Positions 21,588-32,174 of a stretch of 64,000 nt of DNA are shown here, in pieces. The DNA comes from Theropithecus gelada (Eukaryota; Chordata; Mammalia; Primates; Cercopithecidae): contig NC_037668.1 in NCBI RefSeq assembly GCF_003255815.1, forward strand, positions 66,647,196 to 66,711,195, in the 5' to 3' direction. Within the stretch, counting starts at the first letter, position 1. Each line of letters begins with the position of its first letter. Position numbers and translations under genes: made by a program. Below the pieces are notes generated by a model. The model made no database searches, was not told where the DNA came from, and saw only the letters and a program-made list of their open reading frames with translations.

Positions 21588-21690
21588 TCTCTCTTTCTTT
21601 CTCTTTGAATTCTTTGTCTCTCTCTTTCTGACTCCCTCTTTGTCTGTCTCTTCCTCTCTCTGTTTGACTCCCTCTTTGTCTCTGTCTCTT
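21588..21690 (+). repeat. CT-rich low-complexity tract
   Basis: Irregular (TCTC)/(CTTT) repeats containing 'GACTCCCTCTTTGTCT' twice (about 21630 and 21666). Confidence 0.85.
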
Positions 21691-22122
21691 GGGGTCTCCC
21701 TATGTTGCCCAGGCTGGCGTCAAACTCCTGGGCTCAGGCCAGGAGTGGTGGCTCAAACCTGTAATCCCAGCACTTTGGGAGGCCGAGGTGGGCGGATCAC
21801 GAGATCAGGAGATCGAGACCATCCTGGCTAACATGGTGAAACCCTGTCTCTACTAAAAACACAAAAAATTAGCCGGGCTTGGTGGTGGGCGCCTGTAGTC
21901 CCAGCTACTTGGGAGGCTGAGGCAGGAGAATGGTGTGAACCTGGGAGGCAGAGCTTGCAGTGAGCTGAGATCAGTGCCACTGCACTCTAGCCTGGGCCAC
22001 AGAGCAAGACTCCATCTAAAAAAACAAAAACAAAACAAAACAAAAAACTCCTGGGCTCAAGTGATCCTCCTGCCTTGACCTCCCAAAAGTGCCGGGATTA
22101 CAGGTATGAACCACTGCACCCC
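21691..22122 (-). mobile_element. Alu monomer split by an AluY
   Basis: Antisense FLAM/AluJ arm at 21691-21737 resumes at about 22047-22122. AAACTCCTGGGCTCA at both junctions is the target-site duplication of the inserted AluY. Confidence 0.85.
21738..22046 (+). mobile_element. AluY-type nested in the monomer
   Basis: Sense full-length Alu with AluY states and an (AAAAC)n tail. Confidence 0.93.
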
Positions 22123-22135
22123 ACTTCTCTTACTT

Positions 22136-22428
22136 TCTTTTTTTTGGGGGGGGGATAGAGTGTTGCCCAGGCTGGAGAGGAGCAGCTGGTGCCATCTTCG
22201 ATCGCTGCAACCTCCACCTCCTGATTCAAGTGATTCTCCTGCCTCAGCCTCCTGAATAGATGGGACTACAGACACGCACCACTACACCTGGCTAATGTTT
22301 GAATTTTTAGTAGAGACAGGGTTTGGCCATATTGGACAGGCTGGTCTAAAACTCCTGACATCAGGTGATCTGCCCGCTTTGGTCTCCCAAAGTGCTGGGA
22401 TTACAGGTGTCAGCCACCACACCTGCCC
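22136..22428 (-). mobile_element. Alu (AluJ/S-type)
   Basis: Antisense diverged dimer with a run of ten G at about 22146-22155 between the T run and the right arm. Confidence 0.88.
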
Positions 22429-22494
22429 TTAATTTTTTAACATTAAATTTTTTTTTTCTTTTCATTATATTTTTTCATAACTGTGGTTCTCAAG

Positions 22495-22586
22495 TACATT
22501 AGAGGACTTGAATTTGCCTGTTCCCCTAAATAATAGGGTAAACGTGCTTTTGACATGTGATTAAACTGAACATTCTTAAGACTGGT
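22495..22586 (+). repeat. LTR fragment related to the one at 23341
   Basis: 'GGACTTGAATTTGCCTGTTC' with following 'CCCCTAAATAATAGGGTAA' closely matches 23350-23390. It is therefore a second piece of the same LTR-like repeat. Confidence 0.55.
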
Positions 22587-22885
22587 ACAGCTGGGTGCAG
22601 TGGCTCACATCTGGAATCTCAATGCTTTGGGAGGCTGAGGTGGGACAATCCCTTGAGGCCAGGAGTTTGAGACCAGCCTGGGAAATATAGCGAGACTGTC
22701 TCTATAAAAATACTTTTTTTTTTTTTTAATTAGCCAGGCTTAGCTCCTGTAGTCCCAGCTACTCATGAGGCCGAGGAGGGAGAATCACTTGAGCCCAGGA
22801 GTTAGAGGCTGCCATGAGCTACGATTCTACCATTGCAGTCCAGCCTGGCAATAGAGAAGACCCGATCCCTGAAAAAAACAGAAAA
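22587..22885 (+). mobile_element. Alu (AluJ-type)
   Basis: Sense diverged dimer from 'AGCTGGGTGCAGTGG' with a long A/T linker at about 22711-22728. Confidence 0.88.
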
Positions 22886-22972
22886 AGACAAAGAAGAGGA
22901 AAGGCTACTGAAGCCTTTTCAGCATCTATTGATACAATCTTAAGGTTTTTCTTCTTTAATTCACGGAATGTA

Positions 22973-23263
22973 TTTATTCATTTATTTATTTTTGAGGCAG
23001 AGTTTCGTTCTTGTTGCCCAGACTGGAGTGCAATGGCACGATCTTGCCTGATTGCAACCTCCACCTCCCAGGTTCAAGCGATTCTCCTGCCTCAGCCTCC
23101 CAAGTAGCTGGGATTACAGGCACCCACCACCATGCCTGACTAATTTTTGTATTTTTAGTAGAGATGGGGTTTCACCATGTTGGACAGGCTGGTCTTGAAC
23201 TCTTGACCTCAGGCGATCCACCCTCCTTGGCCTCCCAAAGTGCTGGGATTACAGCGCCCAGCC
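22973..23263 (-). mobile_element. Alu (AluS-type)
   Basis: Antisense dimer. Flanking copies AATTCACGGAATGTAT (about 22959) and AATTCAAGGAATTTAT (about 23264) are the target duplication within old L1 sequence. Confidence 0.9.
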
Positions 23264-23340
23264 AATTCAAGGAATTTATGAATTATGTTGATATGCTTCT
23301 TGATAGTCTAGCCACCCTCATACATTTGGAATGAGCTAGT

Positions 23341-24190
23341 TTGGTCACCCTGTGGACTTGAATCTGCCTGGGCCCCTAAATGATATGGTAAGCTGGTGTG
23401 ACTCTAAAACCAACCCAATAGTCCCATAGACAGTTGTTTTTGGATAAACATAGACATTAACCCTTCTGATCCTAAAGCTTGAAACTTACATTTGTTTTAT
23501 CTGAGTTCCTTCCTCAAGAAAGGATCTCCAGGCCAGGCGCGGTGGCTCAAGCCTGTAATCCCAGCACTTTAGGAGGCCGAGATGGGCGGATCACAAGGTC
23601 AGGAGATCGAGACCATCCTGGCTAACACGGTGAAACCTTGTCTCTACTAAAAATACAAAAAAAAAAAAAGCAAAACTAGCCAGGCAAGGTGGCGGGCGCC
23701 TGTAGTCCCAGCTACTCAGGAGGCTGAGGCAGGAGAATGGCATAAACCCAGGAGGCGGAGCTTGCAGTGAGCTGAGATCCGGCCACTGTATGTACTCCAG
23801 CCTGGGCAGCAGAGTGAGACTCTGTCTCAAAAAAAAAAAAAAAAGAAAGAAAGAAAAGATCTCCAGTCCTCTCAAAATGTGTCAAAGAACTGAAACTCGC
23901 CAGATCATCTCGTCCAGACAATGAGACTCCAGGCCCCTCATTCATCATGATTGCTTCCTTATCCTTCTGAGCTTCTGCTTTCTCATACATAGTTACATTT
24001 CTTCCCCGTTATAAAAATCCCAGATTTTAGCTGGTCAGGGAGAAGGATTTGAGACCAAGCTGCTGTCTCCTTAGCTGCAGCACCCGATTAAAGCCTTCTT
24101 CTAGCAATACTCATAGCCTCCGTCATTGGCTTTCTGTGCTGCCAACAGTAGCACCTAGACCGAACTCCTGGTGTTTCGGGAACAACTCTT
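23341..24190 (+). repeat. LTR-like element (ERV1 class), split by an AluYR
   Basis: Features of a promoter-bearing LTR in sense orientation are visible: 'CGTTATAAAAATCCC' (TATA-like, about 24008) and 'CACCCGATTAAAGCCTTC' (polyadenylation-like, about 24084), followed by a short tail. An Alu at 23527-23858 interrupts it. The subfamily is not assigned; no internal retroviral sequence adjoins it. Confidence 0.5.
23527..23858 (+). mobile_element. AluYR-type (Old World monkey)
   Basis: Sense young Alu with 'GGCTCAAGCCTGTAATC', 'AAAACTAGCCAGGCAAGGTG' and 'GATCCGGCCACTG' states. Target-site copies AAGGATCTCCAG (23520) and AAAGATCTCCAG (23854) flank it. Confidence 0.9.
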
Positions 24191-24559
24191 GTGTACTGGA
24201 TTCCAATTGCTAATATTTTATTTGGAATGTTTGCCTCTGTTCATTAGTAAAGTTGGTCTATAGTTCTTTCTTGGTACTATATTTTTCAAGGTTTGGTTTT
24301 AAAATGATGTCAGCAGCATAAAATGAATTGGGGAGCGTCTCAATTTTCGATTGGATTAAATAACTGTAATAGGTCAAATAACTGTAGACCTGTGTGTTCT
24401 TTAAAGGTTAAAAGGTTGGAAAGCTATTAGGTTCTGTTCTTTTTGTTATCTAAAAGTGGATCTTTAATCACCTTTCAGATCTCTTTTGTGATGTGTTCAT
24501 TCTCACATTGCTATAAAGAAATACCTGAGATCGGCTAATTTAAACAGAAAAGAGGTTTG

Positions 24560-24893
24560 GGCCGGGCGCAGTGGTTCACACCTGTAATCCCAGCACTTTG
24601 GGAGGCCGAGGTGGGTGGATCACCTGAGGTCAGGAGTTCAAGACCAGCCTGGCCAACATGGCGAAATCCCATCTCTACTAAAAATACAAAAATTAGCCAG
24701 GTGTGGTGGCATGCCCCGGTAGTCCCAGCTACTTGGGAGGCTGAGGCAGGAGGATCGCTTAAACCCGGGAGGTGGAGGTTGCAGTGAGCCGAGATCACGC
24801 CACTGCACTCCAGCCTGTGTGACAAAGCGGGACTCTGTTCCCTGCCTCTCCTCACCAAAAAAAAAAAAGAAAAGAAAAAAGAAAAGAGGTTTG
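24560..24893 (+). mobile_element. Alu (AluS-type)
   Basis: Sense full-length Alu. Its tail carries an odd insert, 'TGTTCCCTGCCTCTCCTCAC', before the A run. AAAAGAGGTTTGG copies occur at 24548 and 24884. Confidence 0.92.
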
Positions 24894-25190
24894 GCTGGCC
24901 ACGGTGGCTCATGCCTATAATCAGAACACTTTGGGAGGCCAAGGCAGGTGGATCATTTGAGGCCAGGAGTTCAAGACCAGCCAGGCTAACATGGTGAAAC
25001 CCCATCTCTACTAAAAATAAAAAAGTTAGCCAGGCATAGTGGTGTGTGCCTATAATCTCAGTTACTTGGGAGGCTGAGGCACAAGAATAACTTGAGCCCA
25101 GGAAGCAGTGCTTGAAGTGAGCCAAGATCACATCACTGTACTCCAGATTGGGTGACAGAGTGAGACTGTCTCAAAAGAAGTAAAATAAAA
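24894..25190 (+). mobile_element. Alu (AluS/J-type)
   Basis: Sense diverged Alu beginning GGCCACGGTGGCTC, right after the duplicated target of the preceding Alu. Confidence 0.9.
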
Positions 25191-25356
25191 AATGTGTTGC
25201 CATCAAGTTGTACACAGTATTCTCTTATAATTCTTTTTCATTTCTAATTTATTTATGATTGGCTCCTTTCTTATTCCCAAGCTTAAACACTTTTTTCCTG
25301 TCTCCTTAGTGAGATTTTTAAGGAGTTTATTATCCTTTTAAAAAAAACTAATTTTC

Positions 25357-25662
25357 GCCGGGCGCGGTGTCTCAAGCCTGTAATCTCAGCACTTTGGGAG
25401 GCTGAGACGGGCGGATCACGAGGTCAGGAGATCGAGACCATCCTGGCAAACACGGTGAAACCCCGTCTCTACTAAAAAAACACACAAAAAAACTAGCCGG
25501 GCGAGGCGACAGGCGCCTGTGGTCCCAGCTACTCAGGAGGCTGAGGCAGGAGAATGGCGCGAACCCGGGAGGTGGAGCTTGCAGTGAGCCGAGATCACGC
25601 CACTGTACTCCAGCCTGGGCGACAGAGGGAGACTCTGTCTCAAAAGAAAAAAAAAAAAACAA
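25357..25662 (+). mobile_element. AluYR-type
   Basis: Sense young Alu with 'GTCTCAAGCCTGTAATC', 'GAGACGGGCGGATCACGAGG' and 'AACTAGCCGGGCGAGGCG' states, but 'GATCACGCCACTG' in the right arm. It is a related but not identical young subfamily. Confidence 0.85.
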
Positions 25663-25799
25663 CTAACGTTCAGATTTATTCATCCTTTTTACTATTTTTA
25701 TGTCCTAGTTTACTAATTTCAGCTTTATCTCTTTTAGCTATCTTTTATTTTATTATTTTTTTAATTTCTTAAGATGAGTTTTAGGTCATGTATTTATAT

Positions 25800-26104
25800 A
25801 TTTTTTTTTCTTTTTTTTTTTTTTTGAGACACGGCCTCACTCTGTCACCCAGGCTGTAGTCCAGTCACGTGATCTCAGCTCACTGCAGCCTCTGCCTCCT
25901 GCAGGTGAATCTTCCCACCTCAGCTTTCCAAGTGGCTAAGACTACAGGTGTACGCCACCATGCCCAGCTAATTTTTGTAGTTTTTGTACAGATGGGGTCT
26001 CACCATGTCGCCCAGGCTGGTCTTGAATTTCTGAGCTCAAGTGATCTTCCTGCCTCAGCCTCCCAAAGTGCTAGGAATACTGGCGTGAGCCACCGTGCCT
26101 GGCC
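25800..26104 (-). mobile_element. Alu (AluJ-type)
   Basis: Antisense diverged dimer with a long T run. Confidence 0.88.
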
Positions 26105-26379
26105 TAATGTTTCATTTTTAATAATAAAGGCATTAAAGCGACAACATTCTAATTGAATATAGTTTTTGTTTTGTCCTATAGGTTTCAATCTGAAGTGTTC
26201 TGTTTTTCATTGCTTTCTAGATAGTTTACAACTTCAGTTTTTATTTCATCTTTGATCTCAATGTTATCTAGGAGTATGTTTATTAATTTACAGGCATTCA
26301 TAGGTTTTCTTGTCACCTTTTCACTACATTTTTCTAGTTTTATTAAATTATGATCAGAGCATGTGTTTTGTAAACTTGC

Positions 26380-26661
26380 TTTTTTTTTTTTTTTTTGAGA
26401 TGGAATCTTGCTCTGTCACCCATGATGGGGTGCAATGGGGCAATCGTGGCTCATTGAAACCTCTGACTCCCAGGTCAAGCGATTCTCAAGGCTCAGTCTC
26501 CTGAGTAGTTGAAATTACACCCAGCTAATTTTTGTATTTTTAGTAAAGACAGAGTTTCTGCCATGTTGGCCAGGCTGGTCTTGAACTCCTGGCCTCAAGT
26601 GATCCGCCTGCCTTGGCATCCCAAAGTAATAGGATTACAGGTGTGAACCACAATGCCCTGC
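26380..26661 (-). mobile_element. Alu with internal deletion
   Basis: Antisense diverged Alu, first of two in the same target. TAAACTTGC lies before it (26372), between the two Alus (26663) and after the second (26970). Confidence 0.9.
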
Positions 26662-26672
26662 CTAAACTTGCC

Positions 26673-26969
26673 TTTTTTTTTTTTTTTTTTGAAACAGAGT
26701 CTCACTCTGTTGCCAGGCTGGAGTGCAGAGGCGCGATCTCAACTCACTGCAACTTCTGCCTACGGGTTCAAGCGATTCTCGTGCCTCAGCCTCCCGAGTA
26801 GCTGGGATTACAGGCATGTGCCAACACACCCAGCTAATTGTTTGTATTTTTAGTAGAGACGAGGTTTCACCATGTTGGCCAGGATGGTCTCGAACTCCTG
26901 ACCTCGTGATCCACCTGCCTCGGCCTCCCAAAGTGCTGGGATTACAGGCGTGAGCCACCGCGCCTGGCC
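26673..26969 (-). mobile_element. Alu (AluS/Y-type), second at the same site
   Basis: Antisense full-length Alu, closer to consensus than its left neighbour. It inserted into the duplicated target of the first. Confidence 0.93.
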
Positions 26970-26996
26970 CTAAACTTGCTTTTTAAAACATGTGTT

Positions 26997-27090
26997 GACC
27001 AGGTAAGTGGCTAACACCTGTAATCCCAGTGCTTCGGGAGGCCAAGGCTGGTGGATCACTTGAGCCCAGGAGTTTGAGGTTACGGTGGGT
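26997..27090 (+). mobile_element. Alu left-arm fragment
   Basis: 'GGCTAACACCTGTAATCCCA' to 'CAGGAGTTTGAGGTTACGG'; only part of an AluJ-type copy remains. Confidence 0.75.
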
Positions 27091-27227
27091 GCCCAGATGT
27101 CTCTTCCATTTCAATTTTTTTTAACCTTTTTATTGTGTATCTCCAGATAGTCTATCAACATCCAATGAGAAATATATGTATTTCCATAGTCTATCAGTAT
27201 ACAATAGATATCCAATGGATTTTTGTT

Positions 27228-27521
27228 TGTTTGTTTGTTTGAGACAGAGTCTCGCTCTGTCACCCAGGCTGCAGTGCAGTGGTGCAATCTCAGCTCACTG
27301 CAACCTCTGCCTCCCGGGTTCAAGCGATTCTCCTGCCTCAGCCTCTGGAGTAGCTGGGATTACAGGCGCGCGCCACCACACCAGGCTAATTTTTGTATTT
27401 TTAGTAGAGATGGGGTTTCACCATGTTGGCCAGGCTGATCTCAAACTCCGACTTCAGGTGATCTGCCCACCTTGGCCTCCCAAACTGCTGGGATTACAGG
27501 CATGAGCCACTGAACTCGGCC
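27228..27521 (-). mobile_element. Alu (AluS-type)
   Basis: Antisense dimer with a (TTTG)n start. TCCAATGGATTTT (27213) and TCCAATGGATATT (27522) flank it. Confidence 0.93.
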
Positions 27522-27539
27522 TCCAATGGATATTAATGG

Positions 27540-27660
27540 ACTATCTCAAATTTGTTATATATAACATATATTAATACATAAATATATAATTATATAAGCA
27601 TAAAATATATAAATGAATATATAGACACATATATTGTATTATAGCTGTGTTCCTCTGTAA
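27540..27660. repeat. AT-rich (TATA)n-like tract
   Basis: Nearly pure A/T with repeated TATATAA and ATATATT words. Likely low complexity rather than a regulatory TATA box. Confidence 0.7.
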
Positions 27661-28452
27661 TCATATGTATTTTATTTTATGCACTTAAAAACATTCAGAT
27701 AAGGGGTGTACGACACACAAGGAAAAGCTAAGAACTCCTACCTTTAACAATCCCACCTGCCCCTACAACTTCAGTAACCATTTTTCCACCAATTACTCAC
27801 CTGAATTGTTTTCTCCAATTCAGATCTTTCTTGAATTCTAGACCCACATATTTACATACAAATACCTCCACTGGACGCCCAAGTGAGGCTTTAAAGGAAC
27901 CTCTAACACAACATGTCCAAAACAAAACTCATTTTTCTCCTCAGTCTGATCATTTTCCAATGAAAACTTTCTCAGAATATGGTGCTGGGAAAGCCAGTAG
28001 CCTAGTCCATCTCCCTCACCTTCATATCTAATCCTCACCAAGGTCTGTTGATTTAATCTCCTAAACTTTGTTCATTTCCGTCTACTTTCCTCGTAGTGTG
28101 GAGGTGGAGGTTACTGTGACCTTACTTGTTTTAGTGGAATGGGAAGGGCACAGGTCAGATAGACATGGGTTAATGAGTAGTGAGTAGGAAGCACAAAAAA
28201 GGAGGACATAAATACAGACAATTCCTTTAGAAACTTTGGACAAAGAATCCTAGAAGATTTTGGAAGATGGTATCTTTCATTCCTTCAATCCAAACAACAC
28301 TGTTCCCTGGCACCAGTAAATAGGCAGAGCCTCAGATCTCTTGCTAGGCTTTACAAGGTAAACCAGCATAAAAACACCCCCTCCGCTCTGTGAGGATATG
28401 AAAGAATTTGTGTGTGCTTGGAGGTGGGAGGTACCTGTAATATTACAAAAGG
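27661..28452. other. Intergenic DNA, no gene seen
   Basis: No convincing repeat or exon. A minor AT/GC-balanced stretch with short open frames on both strands at 27831-28041 lacks any family signature. Confidence 0.5.
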
Positions 28453-28757
28453 AGGCCGGGCGCGGTGGCTCAAGCCTGTAATCCCAGCACTTTGGGAGGC
28501 CGAGACGGGCGGATCACGAGGTCAGGAGATCGAGACCATCCTGGCTAACATGGTGAAACCCCGTCTCTATTAAGAAATACAAAAAACTAGCCGGGCGAGG
28601 TGGCGGGCGTCTGTAGTCCCAGCTACTCGGGAGGCTGAGGCCGGAGAATGGCGTGAACCCGGGAGGCGGAGCTTGCAGTGAGCTGAGATCCGGCCACTGC
28701 ACTCCAGCCCGGGCGACAGAGCGAGACTCCGTCTCAAAAAAAAAAAAAAAATATTAC
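28453..28757 (+). mobile_element. AluYR-type, very young
   Basis: Near-consensus sense Alu with all the Old World monkey states I know: 'GGCTCAAGCCTG', 'GAGACGGGCGGATC', 'CTAGCCGGGCGAGGTGGCG', 'GATCCGGCCACTG'. The A-tail is intact, and a perfect AATATTACAAAAGGA target duplication (about 28439 and 28750) points to a recent insertion. Confidence 0.95.
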
Positions 28758-28849
28758 AAAAGGAATACTGCAAGACGTGCATCTGGACAGATACAGTAAC
28801 CTCTTTATTGATTTCCTTCATCCATCCCTGCTCTCCTCCAAACTGTTTT

Positions 28850-29370
28850 CCACGGGGCAGCCATGAACTTCAAATGTAATTTCTGATCATATTTAAATTC
28901 CTTCCTTTGCTTTCCTCACTAGTTTTTTCTCCCTGACTCCAGATTCATACTCTGGACCACAGTCACTAGAGACGTATTTGGATTCCTCACACTATGTTCT
29001 CTTCTATCACAGGCCTTCATATGTGCTGTCCCCTCTGCTGTCTCCACCCTTTCGTTGTTTGATTAACTCTGACTGATTCATCAGCTTTTAGCTCAAATGT
29101 CATTTCTTCAGGGAAGTTTTCATTGCCCTTCAGGACAGGCTAGGACTCCTGACTTTAATCACATCCTGTCCTGTTCCTTCATAGTACTTGTCATAGTTTG
29201 CAGTTACATATTTGTTGTGATTATTTCATTAACATCTGTCATTTCTAACAGCTGGGACCCCTGTGAAGGGGGAAAGAGCCTCTTTTCATACCATGGTATC
29301 CTCAACCATGACATTAAGTTAGTATAAAGCCTAGCACACTGAAGATACTCAATAATGTGTGCGTATGTGT
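28850..29370 (+). repeat. L2 LINE 3' end
   Basis: 'AGCTCAAATGTCATTTCTTC', 'TTCATAGTACTTGTCATAGT' and 'CTAGCACACTGAAGATACTC' follow the conserved L2 3' end in order, up to the end-type 'ACTCAATAATGTGTG'. Confidence 0.75.
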
Positions 29371-29622
29371 ATACTGGCCAAGGGCCTGGATATGCAAAGC
29401 AAAGCAAACATGGACTGTGGTGATCTTATAAGGAGACACTAAACTGAGTGGCTATTTCAGGGCTCCCTGAAGAACATCTCTATGGTTAGGCCTTTGTCAT
29501 CGGCAGCATATAATAGGATATACCATCTACTTGTTTGGTTTCTGAATCCACCCACACTCAGCAATGTGAACTCTCAGCTTTCAGAGAGAGACCAACCTTG
29601 AGATAATTGCCATTTCTTTCTT

Positions 29623-29917
29623 TTCTTTTTCTTTTTTTGAGACAGAGCCTTGCTCTGTCACCCAAGCTGGAGTGCAGCAGTGTAATCTTGGCTCACTACA
29701 AACTCCACATCCTGGATTCAATCGATTCTCATGCCTCAGCCTCCCGAGTAGCTGGGATTACGTACGTGCACCACCAGGCCTGCTAATTTTTGTATTTTTA
29801 GTAGAGACGGGTTTTCACCATGTTAGCCGGGATGGTCTTGAACTCCTGGCCTCGTGATTCACCTGCCTCGACCTCCCAAAGTGCTGGGATTACAGGTGTG
29901 AGCCACCATGCCCAGCC
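29623..29917 (-). mobile_element. Alu (AluS-type)
   Basis: Antisense dimer. CCATTTCTT occurs before (29611) and after (29918). Confidence 0.92.
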
Positions 29918-30078
29918 CCATTTCTTCATTTGACCAATATTTATTCTGAACCTATCCCTACTGTATTCAAACACTGTATTGGGGGTGGAAAAACACAGAT
30001 GAATGAGGCCTGGCTATTATTCTCAAGGAATTTATAGTTTGGAAGCATAGTCAGATACACAAATTATAACTTCCTCTC

Positions 30079-30079
<1 letters not shown>

Positions 30080-30109
<30 letters not shown>

Positions 30110-30394
30110 TTTGGAGATGGAGTCTTGCTCTGTTACCCAGGCTGGAGTGCAGTGGCACGATCTCAGCTCACTGCAACCTCTGCCTCCTCGGGTCAAGCGA
30201 TTCTCCTACCTCAGCCTCCTGAGTAGCTGCGACTACAGGTGTGTGCCACCACACCCAGCTGATTTTTGTATTTTTAGTAGAGACGGGGTTTCACCATGTT
30301 GGCCAGGATGGTTTCAATCTCCTGACCTCATGTGATCAGCCTGCCTTGGACTCCCAAAGTGCTGTGATTACAGGCATGAGCCACCATGCCCAGT
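30080..30394 (-). mobile_element. Alu with (TTTA)n tail
   Basis: Antisense dimer whose tail is a clean (TTTA)n microsatellite of about eight units (30081-30113). Confidence 0.93.
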
Positions 30395-30462
30395 CCATAC
30401 TCAAAAGTTTTAAAGAATCTCAGAGAAGACAGTGACTATCAAAGCATTTCGTAAAACCCTAG

Positions 30463-30752
30463 CTTAGCCGGATGTGGTGGCTCACACCTGTAATCCCAGC
30501 ACTTTGGGAGGCCAAGGAGGTGGATTATGAGGTCAGGAGATTGAGACCATCCTGGCTAACACGGTGAAACCCCTCCTCTACTAAAAATACAAAAACAAAA
30601 AATTAGCCAGGCATGGTGGCATGTGCCTGTAATCCCAGCTACTCAGGAGACTGAGGCGGGAGAATGGGAGGTTTCAGTAAGACGAGATCACGCCATTGCA
30701 TTCTAGCCCGGGTGACAGAGCAAGACTCCGTCTCAAAAAAACAAAACAAAAC
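30463..30752 (+). mobile_element. Alu with small deletion
   Basis: Sense Alu missing part of the right arm ('GAGAATGGGAGGTTTCAG'). Its last 62 bases are duplicated in tandem downstream. Confidence 0.9.
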
Positions 30753-30814
30753 CGCCATTGCACTCTAGCCCGGGTGACAGAGCAAGACTCCGTCTCAAAA
30801 AAACAAAACAAAAC
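30691..30814 (+). repeat. 62-base tandem duplication of an Alu 3' end
   Basis: Two copies (30691-30752 and 30753-30814) of the Alu end starting CGCCATTGCA and finishing ACAAAACAAAAC. They differ at one base that I can see (CATTCTAG versus CACTCTAG). Confidence 0.95.
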
Positions 30815-30847
30815 CACAAAAAAAAAATCCCTAGCTTATAGAAGTCT

Positions 30848-31436
30848 TGGTCGAGGTGGTTCATGCCTGTAATCCCAGGAGGCCAGGAGGTTGAGACCAG
30901 CATGGGCAATAATATAGTGAGACCTCTGTCTCTACAACAAATTTAGCAAATTTAAATTTAAGTTTAAAAATTAGCCAGGTGGGGCCGGGTGCGGTGGCTC
31001 ACGCCTGTAATCCCAGCACTTTGGGAGGCTGAGGCAGGCAGATCACCTGAGGTCGGGAGTTCGAGACCAGCCTGACCAACATGGAGAAACCCCATCTCTA
31101 CTAAAAATACAAAATTAGCCAGGCGTGGTGGCACATGCCTGTAATCCCAGATACTCAGGAGGCTGAGGCAGGAGAATTGCTTGAACCTGGGAGGCAGAGG
31201 TTGCAGTGAGCCAAGATTGCACCATTGCACTCCAGCCTGGGCAACAAGAGCAAAATTTCGTCTCAAAAAAAAAAAAAAAAAAAAAAAGCCTGGTGTGGTG
31301 CTGCACACCTATAGTCCTAACTACTTGGGAGGCTAAGCCCAGGAGTTTTCGGGGCTGCAGTGAGCTATGATTACACCACTACACTCCAGCCTGGATGACA
31401 GAGTAAGACCCTGTCTGTAAAAGAGAAAAAAAAAAG
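30848..31436 (+). mobile_element. AluJ-type split by an AluS
   Basis: Left arm at 30848-30983; the right arm resumes at 31289 ('TGGTGTGGTGCTGCACACCT') and ends at 31436. AGCCAGGTGGGG and AGCCTGGTGTGG mark the junctions. Confidence 0.85.
30984..31288 (+). mobile_element. AluS-type nested in an AluJ
   Basis: Sense full-length Alu with a 24-base A-tail, inserted after the linker of the host Alu. Confidence 0.93.
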
Positions 31437-31572
31437 TGCTATTTAGAATAACTACCCAAGGTGGCATACTTTTCAAACCTTCTAAGCTCTCACTTTGGAC
31501 CTGTTTACACCATAAGAATGCAATTTACTTGGCCCACATTAGACAACAAGCCCCTTAAAAAATAACCATCAC

Positions 31573-31868
31573 TATGCTGGACGCAGTGGCTCACGCCTGT
31601 AATCCCAGCACTTTGGGAGGCCAAGGCGGGGATCACTTGAGGTCAGGAATTTGAGATCAGCAGTTTGAGAAACCCGTCTGTAGTAAAAATACAAAAATTA
31701 ACCGGGAATGGTGGCACGCGCCTGTAGTCCCAGCTACTGGGGAGGCTGAGGCAGTAGAATTGTTTGAACCCGGGATGTGGAGGTTGCAGTCAGCTGAGAT
31801 TACACCACTGCACTTCAGCCTGGATGACAGAGCAAAACTCTGTCTCAAAACAAACAAACAAGCAAACC
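31573..31868 (+). mobile_element. Alu (AluS-type)
   Basis: Sense dimer. Target-site copies ACCATCACTA flank it (31564 and 31866). Confidence 0.93.
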
Positions 31869-31879
31869 ATCACTAGGTA

Positions 31880-32174
31880 GGTTTTTTTTTTTGATACGGA
31901 GTCTCGCTCTGTCGCCCGGGCTGGACTGCAGTGGCCGGATCTCAGCTCACTGCAAGCTCCGCCTCCCGGGTTTATGCCATTCTCCTGCCTCAGCCTCCCA
32001 ACTAGCTGGGACTACAGGCGCCCGCCACCTCGCCCAGCTAGTTTTGTCTATTTTTTAGTAGAGACGGGGTTTCACTGTGTTAGCCAGGATGGTCTCAATC
32101 TCCTGACCTCGTGATCCGCACGTCTCGGCCTCCCAAAGTGCTGGGATTACAGGCTTGAGTAACCGCGCCCGGCC
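31880..32174 (-). mobile_element. AluYR-type, young
   Basis: Antisense young Alu with 'CAGTGGCCGGATCTCAG' and 'CGCCACCTCGCCCAGCTAG', the reverse complements of the Old World monkey states. CACTAGGT flanks it on both sides (31871 and 32175). Confidence 0.92.

Larger units (their letters stand above)
19878..21590 (-). mobile_element. ERV1 provirus fragment (HERV9/LTR12-like)
   Basis: A minus-strand endogenous retrovirus remnant. From left to right on the + strand it holds a 3' LTR (19878-20330), an env transmembrane-region remnant (about 20340-21010), and pol remnants with RNase H-like sequence (about 21050-21440). That is the expected order for a provirus in reverse, but most of env, pol and gag and the 5' LTR are missing. 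It is an old, non-functional copy with multiple stops and internal deletions. The right edge is set by a CT-rich tract. Confidence 0.75.
17075..26380 (-). mobile_element. Old antisense L1 ORF2, heavily interrupted
   Basis: Antisense L1 pieces recur between Alus: 17526-17712, 18014-18230 ('GAATGTTCTGATATCTGGTT'), 18531-18753, 22905-22972, 24200-24550 ('CAGCATAAAATGAATTGGGG'), 25191-25356 and 26105-26380 ('AAATTATGATCAGAGCATGT'). They run in consensus order for one L1 read on the minus strand, reaching toward the endonuclease end on the right. An ERV fragment, an LTR and many Alus divide them. All frames are broken. Whether it is a single copy or several overlapping old copies is not certain. 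Confidence 0.65.
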
